From an actinobacterium SCGC AAA028-A23 (lineage in GTDB: Bacteria; Actinomycetota; Actinomycetes; Nanopelagicales; Nanopelagicaceae): a stretch of 60,247 nt of DNA. The stretch's first letter is position 1. Each line of letters begins with the position of its first letter. This document shows, one piece after another, positions 56,317 through 60,247 of the stretch. Made by a program: the position numbers and the translations under genes. The stretch lies in assembly GCA_000378905.1 (NCBI GenBank), contig KB900573.1, forward strand, positions 1 through 60,247, in the 5' to 3' direction. The notes below the pieces were generated by a model. That model worked only from the letters and a program-made list of their open reading frames with translations. It searched no databases and had not been told where the DNA came from.

Positions 56317-56958
56317 CTAACCTAAAATTGAGATAGCTGTTTTGGTAATCTCAGCAACATCACCTAGCGCTGAGATATTTTTTAATAAACCAGCAGATTT
56401 ATAAAACTCAACAATTGGCGCAGTTTGCTCGGTATAAATCTCAAGCCGGCGAGCGATAACCTCTTCTTTGTCATCTTCTCTTTGGTACAACTGACCCTGA
56501 CACTTATCACAAACACCATCAACTTTTGGTTTTTCAAAAACCACATGTGATGAAGCACCACAGCCACGACAGGTGCGACGACCAGCTAGGCGTTTAATAA
56601 TCTCTGCATTATCAATCTTTAATTCCAGTACTGCATCTAGTGGCATCTTCTTTTCTGAAAGGATTGAATCTAAAACCTGAGCTTGATTGGTATTACGTGG
56701 AAAGCCATCAAGTAGGAAGCCATTGGCAACATCGGCAATTCCAAGGCGATCTTTAACCATTTCATTGGTAACTGAGTCTGGAACTAACTCGCCCTTGTCC
56801 ATAAAGCTTTGGGCTTGTTTGCCTAACTCGGTGCCATTTTTTAAATTTGCACGAAAAATATCGCCAGTTGAAATGTGTGGAATTTTGTAATGAGCAGCTA
56901 GGTGAACTGCTTGTGTTCCTTTACCAGCACCTGGTGGTCCAACCAGGATTAATCGCAT
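56317..56958 (-). CDS. adk: Adenylate kinase (zinc-lid form)
   Basis: A 213-residue AMP kinase: P-loop LVGPPGAGKGTQA, ISTGDIFRANLKN for AMP, LDGFPRNTNQAQ, and a long LID with four cysteines (CRGCG...CDKCQG), so a structural zinc site. Start and secY stop overlap by one base (TAATG). Confidence 0.97.
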   Translation of the reverse strand: MRLILVGPPGAGKGTQAVHLAAHYKIPHISTGDIFRANLKNGTELGKQAQSFMDKGELVPDSVTNEMVKDRLGIADVANGFLLDGFPRNTNQAQVLDSILSEKKMPLDAVLELKIDNAEIIKRLAGRRTCRGCGASSHVVFEKPKVDGVCDKCQGQLYQREDDKEEVIARRLEIYTEQTAPIVEFYKSAGLLKNISALGDVAEITKTAISILG

Positions 56959-58256
56959 TAGCGCAAGAACCCCTCATAGGAACGTTGTTGTAGTTGAGAT
57001 TCAATCTGCTTGGCAGTATCTAGACCAACACCAACAACGATCAAAATAGCGGTTCCTCCGAATGGGAAGTTTTGTGAAGCCTGGAAAAGAATTAATGCGA
57101 TAAATGGGATGATCGCAACAATTGAAAGATATAGCGCACCTGGCGCAGTAATTCTAGATAACACATACTGCAAGTACTCAGAGGTTGGCTTACCAGCTCT
57201 AATTCCTGGAATAAAGCCACCATACTTCTTCATATTGTCAGATACTTCATCTGGATTAAATGTGATCGCGACATAGAAGTAGGTAAAGAAGACAATAAGC
57301 AGTGCATAAACACCGATGTAAAAGAAGTTGTCTCCGCTTACTAAGTTCTTAGAGATCCATGTTGCCCAAGCAGCTTGGCTGCCGCTGAAGTTAACAATCA
57401 GAGATGGAATATAAAGCAAAGAGGATGCGAAAATTACTGGAATAACTCCAGATTGGTTCACCTTAATTGGAATATAGGTGCTGGTTCCGCCGTATTGCTG
57501 ACGACCAACCTGACGCTTTGCATACTGAACTGGAATTCTTCGTTGCGCCTGCTCCACGAATACAACTGCAGCGACAATTAGAACGCCAACTGCCATGATG
57601 AATAGGAATGCAAACCAGCCTTTTTGTAATTTGATTGACCAAAGTTGTCCAGGAAAACTTGCTGCAATTGATGTGAAAATCAAAATAGACATTCCATTTC
57701 CAACACCACGGTCAGTGATTAACTCACCTAACCACATAATTACTGAGGTTCCCGCAGTCATAACTGCAATCATGGTGATGATTCGCTGCCATGAGGTGTC
57801 AGGAATAATTGGAAGTGAGCAATTTGGGAAGATTCTGCCGGTAATTCTTGCCACTGCAATTAAGCCAGTTGATTGCAAGATCGCCAAACCAATTGTTAGG
57901 TAGCGAGTGTATTGAGTTAACTTGGCAGTTCCTGCTTGACCCTCTTTTTTCAAAGTTTCAAAACGAGGAATTACAACCGTTAACAACTGAACAATAATTG
58001 AGCTGGTGATGTAAGGCATGATTCCAAGTGCGAACACACTTAATTGAAGTAATGCGCCACCGCTAAATAGGTTGATCAATCCAAATAAGCCACCGGTATT
58101 TGCAGTCGCTAAACACTCCTGCACATTCACATATGAAACACCAGGGGTTGGAATTACTGAACCCAATCGGAAAAGCGCCATGATCGAAAGGGTGAAGAAA
58201 ATCTTCTTACGCAAATCTGGCGTCTTAAACGCCTTACCAAATGCTGATAACAACAA
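56958..58256 (-). CDS. secY: Preprotein translocase subunit SecY
   Basis: A 432-residue, ten-segment channel protein. GSVIPTPGVSY begins near the first helix, GGALLQLSVFALGIMPYITSSIIVQLL is the plug/TM2 signature, and IRAGKPTSEYLQYVLSRITAPGALYL the TM9-10 region. Translation begins at one of two consecutive TTG codons after GGGGA. It exports the signal-peptide proteins found elsewhere in the window. Confidence 0.97.
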   Translation of the reverse strand: MLLSAFGKAFKTPDLRKKIFFTLSIMALFRLGSVIPTPGVSYVNVQECLATANTGGLFGLINLFSGGALLQLSVFALGIMPYITSSIIVQLLTVVIPRFETLKKEGQAGTAKLTQYTRYLTIGLAILQSTGLIAVARITGRIFPNCSLPIIPDTSWQRIITMIAVMTAGTSVIMWLGELITDRGVGNGMSILIFTSIAASFPGQLWSIKLQKGWFAFLFIMAVGVLIVAAVVFVEQAQRRIPVQYAKRQVGRQQYGGTSTYIPIKVNQSGVIPVIFASSLLYIPSLIVNFSGSQAAWATWISKNLVSGDNFFYIGVYALLIVFFTYFYVAITFNPDEVSDNMKKYGGFIPGIRAGKPTSEYLQYVLSRITAPGALYLSIVAIIPFIALILFQASQNFPFGGTAILIVVGVGLDTAKQIESQLQQRSYEGFLR

Positions 58257-58286
58257 GATCTTCCCCTTTCGTTCTATTCGAAATTC

Positions 58287-58727
58287 TTAAAGTGTCTTTG
58301 CAGATCCGCCAGCAGCTGAAATCTTTGCAGTTGCTGATGTTGAGAATGCATGAGCTACTACAGTAACTTTGACAGAAATATCGCCATTACCAAGTACCTT
58401 AACTGGATGACCCTTGCGAGCCGCACCCTTTTTCACTAAATCTTCAACTGTTACATTTCCACCCTTTGGGTAAAGTGAGTTAATAGTTGAGATATTTACA
58501 GCCTGGTATTCAACTCTTTCAGGATTCTTAAATCCGCGAAGTTTAGGTAAACGCATTACTAATGGCAGCTGACCGCCCTCAAATCCTGCGCGAACTACGT
58601 TACGAGCACGAGTTCCTTTACCGCCACGTCCGGCAGTCTTTCCCTTAGAAGCCTCACCACGACCCTTACGAGTCTTAGCTTTTTTGGCTCCAGGAGCTGG
58701 ACGTAAATGATGAACCTTTAGCACCAT
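58287..58727 (-). CDS. rplO: 50S ribosomal protein L15
   Basis: A 146-residue L15 with [39 protein letters not shown] (Lys/Arg/Gly-rich start) and [18 protein letters not shown]. It follows rpmD by 2 bases and is 30 bases before secY. Confidence 0.97.
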   Translation of the reverse strand: MVLKVHHLRPAPGAKKAKTRKGRGEASKGKTAGRGGKGTRARNVVRAGFEGGQLPLVMRLPKLRGFKNPERVEYQAVNISTINSLYPKGGNVTVEDLVKKGAARKGHPVKVLGNGDISVKVTVVAHAFSTSATAKISAAGGSAKTL

Positions 58728-58729
58728 TG

Positions 58730-58912
58730 TTATTCAACCTCCTCAACTGCAATTAAATGACGCACGGAGTAAACCATGCCACGAATCTCAGGACGATCTT
58801 CCTTAACTACTACATCACCAATTCGCTTCAAGCCAAGTGAGCGAAGAGTGTTTCGTTGATCAGGAGGATTTCCAACCTTAGATCTAATTTGAGTAACTTT
58901 TAATCTTGGCAT
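58730..58912 (-). CDS. rpmD: 50S ribosomal protein L30
   Basis: A 60-residue L30: [30 protein letters not shown], then [11 protein letters not shown]. It overlaps the rpsE stop by one base. Confidence 0.97.
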   Translation of the reverse strand: MPRLKVTQIRSKVGNPPDQRNTLRSLGLKRIGDVVVKEDRPEIRGMVYSVRHLIAVEEVE

Positions 58913-59535
58913 TAGGCACCAACCTTTACTTGCTCTGCAATCAAACGAGTAATCGCAGCAGGTGCAACATCCTCGAGTGGGCGACCACGACGAGCTGCAA
59001 TTGCAGTTGGGTTTTCCAACATCTTAAGCGCAGCAGCTGTTGCGTGCACCATGTTGATTGGATTACCTGAACCTAAAGATTTTGATAATACGTCAGTAAT
59101 TCCAGCGCACTCAAGTACTGCACGAACTGGACCACCAGCGATTACACCAGTACCAGGAGATGCTGGGCGAAGCAAAATAACTCCGGCAGCTTTCTCACCT
59201 TGAACTGGATGAGGAATAGTTCCATTTAGTAATGGCACCTTAAAGAAATTCTTCTTGCCATCTTCAACTGCTTTAGCAATAGCTTGTGGAACCTCTTTGG
59301 CTTTTCCATATCCAACGCCAACCATTCCTTTGCCATCGCCAACCACAATTAATGCAGTAAAGGAGAAACGACGTCCACCCTTAACTACCTTGGCAACACG
59401 ATTAATAAATACCACGCGCTCGGTGTATGGAGATTTTTCCTTTTGGAAATCACCATCACGACGTTCGCGCTTTTCGCGTCCGCCCTTTGGCTTATCCTCA
59501 CGGGCACCGGTGTTAGTAGCTGATGTACCGGCCAT
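58912..59535 (-). CDS. rpsE: 30S ribosomal protein S5
   Basis: A 207-residue S5 with a charged N-terminal extension of about 35 residues (Lys/Arg/Glu rich), then the S5 domain [32 protein letters not shown] and the C-terminal [17 protein letters not shown]. It overlaps rplR by one base. Confidence 0.97.
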   Translation of the reverse strand: MAGTSATNTGAREDKPKGGREKRERRDGDFQKEKSPYTERVVFINRVAKVVKGGRRFSFTALIVVGDGKGMVGVGYGKAKEVPQAIAKAVEDGKKNFFKVPLLNGTIPHPVQGEKAAGVILLRPASPGTGVIAGGPVRAVLECAGITDVLSKSLGSGNPINMVHATAAALKMLENPTAIAARRGRPLEDVAPAAITRLIAEQVKVGA

Positions 59536-59912
59536 TAGAACTCCAATCCATTTGCACGAGCACTTGTTGCAACAGCTGCAACTCGGCCGTGGAACTTATT
59601 ACCACCGCGATCAAAGACCACAGTAGAAATTCCTTTTTCTTTCGCACGCTTTGCGATTAACTCGCCAACCTGCTTTGCCTTTGCGGTTTTATCACCAGCA
59701 AATGCGCGCAACTCTTTCTCCATTGTGGAGGCAGAAGCTAAAGTCTTTGAAGTTGAATCATCAACTACCTGCACAAATAAATGGCGGGCAGAGCGGGAAA
59801 CAACTAGGCGTGGACGATCTGCAGTGCCAACTACTCGCTTACGCAGACGGAAGTGACGACGGGCACGGGCCTTTGTTGGTGAACCCTTAACGACCTTATA
59901 ACCGATAGCCAT
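59535..59912 (-). CDS. rplR: 50S ribosomal protein L18
   Basis: A 125-residue L18 binding 5S r[42 protein letters not shown] and [26 protein letters not shown]. It overlaps rplF by one base. Confidence 0.97.
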   Translation of the reverse strand: MAIGYKVVKGSPTKARARRHFRLRKRVVGTADRPRLVVSRSARHLFVQVVDDSTSKTLASASTMEKELRAFAGDKTAKAKQVGELIAKRAKEKGISTVVFDRGGNKFHGRVAAVATSARANGLEF

Positions 59913-60247
59913 TATTTCTTACCTGTCTTTCCTTGCTTGCGGCGAATATGAGCGCCTTCCAGATGTAGACCCTTACCTTTGTAAGGATCTGATTTACGAA
60001 GTTTTTGAATCTTCGCAGCAGTCTCACCAACTAATTGCTTGTTGATTCCTACTACCGTAATTTCAGTTGGGGAATCAATTTTGAAAGTGATTCCTTCATC
60101 GGCAATAAAATTAATTGGATGGCTGTAACCAAGTGCAAACTCAAGATCTTTACCTTTTGCTGCAACTTTGTAACCAACACCAACGATATTAATCTTCTTG
60201 GTATATCCCTTTGTCACACCCTCGATCATGTTTGAGATCATGGTGCG
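59912..60247 (-). CDS. rplF: 50S ribosomal protein L6, C-terminal part
   Basis: The C-terminal 111 residues of L6; the gene continues past the end of the window (frame open to base 60247, reading ...RT before [16 protein letters not shown]). The second L6 domain has [25 protein letters not shown] and [32 protein letters not shown], the L6 signature. The Met at 60241 is internal. Confidence 0.96.
   Translation of the reverse strand, partial: RTMISNMIEGVTKGYTKKINIVGVGYKVAAKGKDLEFALGYSHPINFIADEGITFKIDSPTEITVVGINKQLVGETAAKIQKLRKSDPYKGKGLHLEGAHIRRKQGKTGKK

Overview
This 60 kb window is AT-rich and very densely packed. It looks like a chromosome segment from a genome-streamlined, high-GC-clade but low-GC actinobacterium, most like the freshwater acI lineage (Nanopelagicales). 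The reasons are actinobacterial gene families and order (DapD type, DUF3017, DUF6350, GuaB3, polyphosphate-glucokinase-like ROK, His-tailed GroEL, C+ forms of S4 and L36), overlapping or abutting genes nearly everywhere, and a low-GC composition. The lineage is inferred from gene content, not from a 16S gene. No rRNA, tRNA, CRISPR, IS element, prophage or integrase was seen, and no stretch above 300 bases lacks a gene.

Layout. 1-5.7 kb: end of dapD, then surface-polysaccharide genes (GT2 glycosyltransferase, LytR-CpsA-Psr ligase, UDP-glucose dehydrogenase), a CoA-binding-fold protein, a deleted PurK-like protein and Maf. 5.7-19.2 kb: a complete nucleoside uptake and catabolism island in two convergent operons. 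The plus-strand operon has purine nucleoside phosphorylase, a phosphopentomutase-type mutase, DeoC and two aldehyde dehydrogenase genes. The minus-strand operon has a BMP-type binding protein, ABC ATPase, two permeases, cytidine deaminase, thymidine phosphorylase and adenosine deaminase. Imported nucleosides would be deaminated and phosphorolysed, the sugar phosphates isomerised and cleaved by DeoC, and acetaldehyde oxidised.

19.4-33 kb: trpS, a CNNM/CBS membrane protein, TCA-cycle genes (icd, mdh, sucCD), folD with DUF3017 and DUF6350 (purN and purH are not between them), pcrA, a PIG-L deacetylase, a secreted cyclophilin and guaB3. 33-46 kb: ROK glucokinase, CIRCE-controlled groES-groEL, the tsaE/tsaB-rimI/tsaD tRNA t6A genes, and a branched-chain-type ABC importer translationally coupled to a secreted alpha/beta hydrolase, then alr. 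46-60 kb: cell-wall precursor genes (glmS, glmM, PAP2) and the distal spc/alpha ribosomal protein operons up to a partial rplF.

The most notable points are: (i) a PurK homologue that has lost its ATP-grasp core; (ii) a catalytic ALDH paired with an ALDH half-protein; (iii) a secreted hydrolase coupled to a Liv-type importer; (iv) a candidate pseudoknot in the rpsM leader; and (v) a recurring TANNNT-(5-7 nt)-start codon arrangement implying widespread leaderless transcripts.
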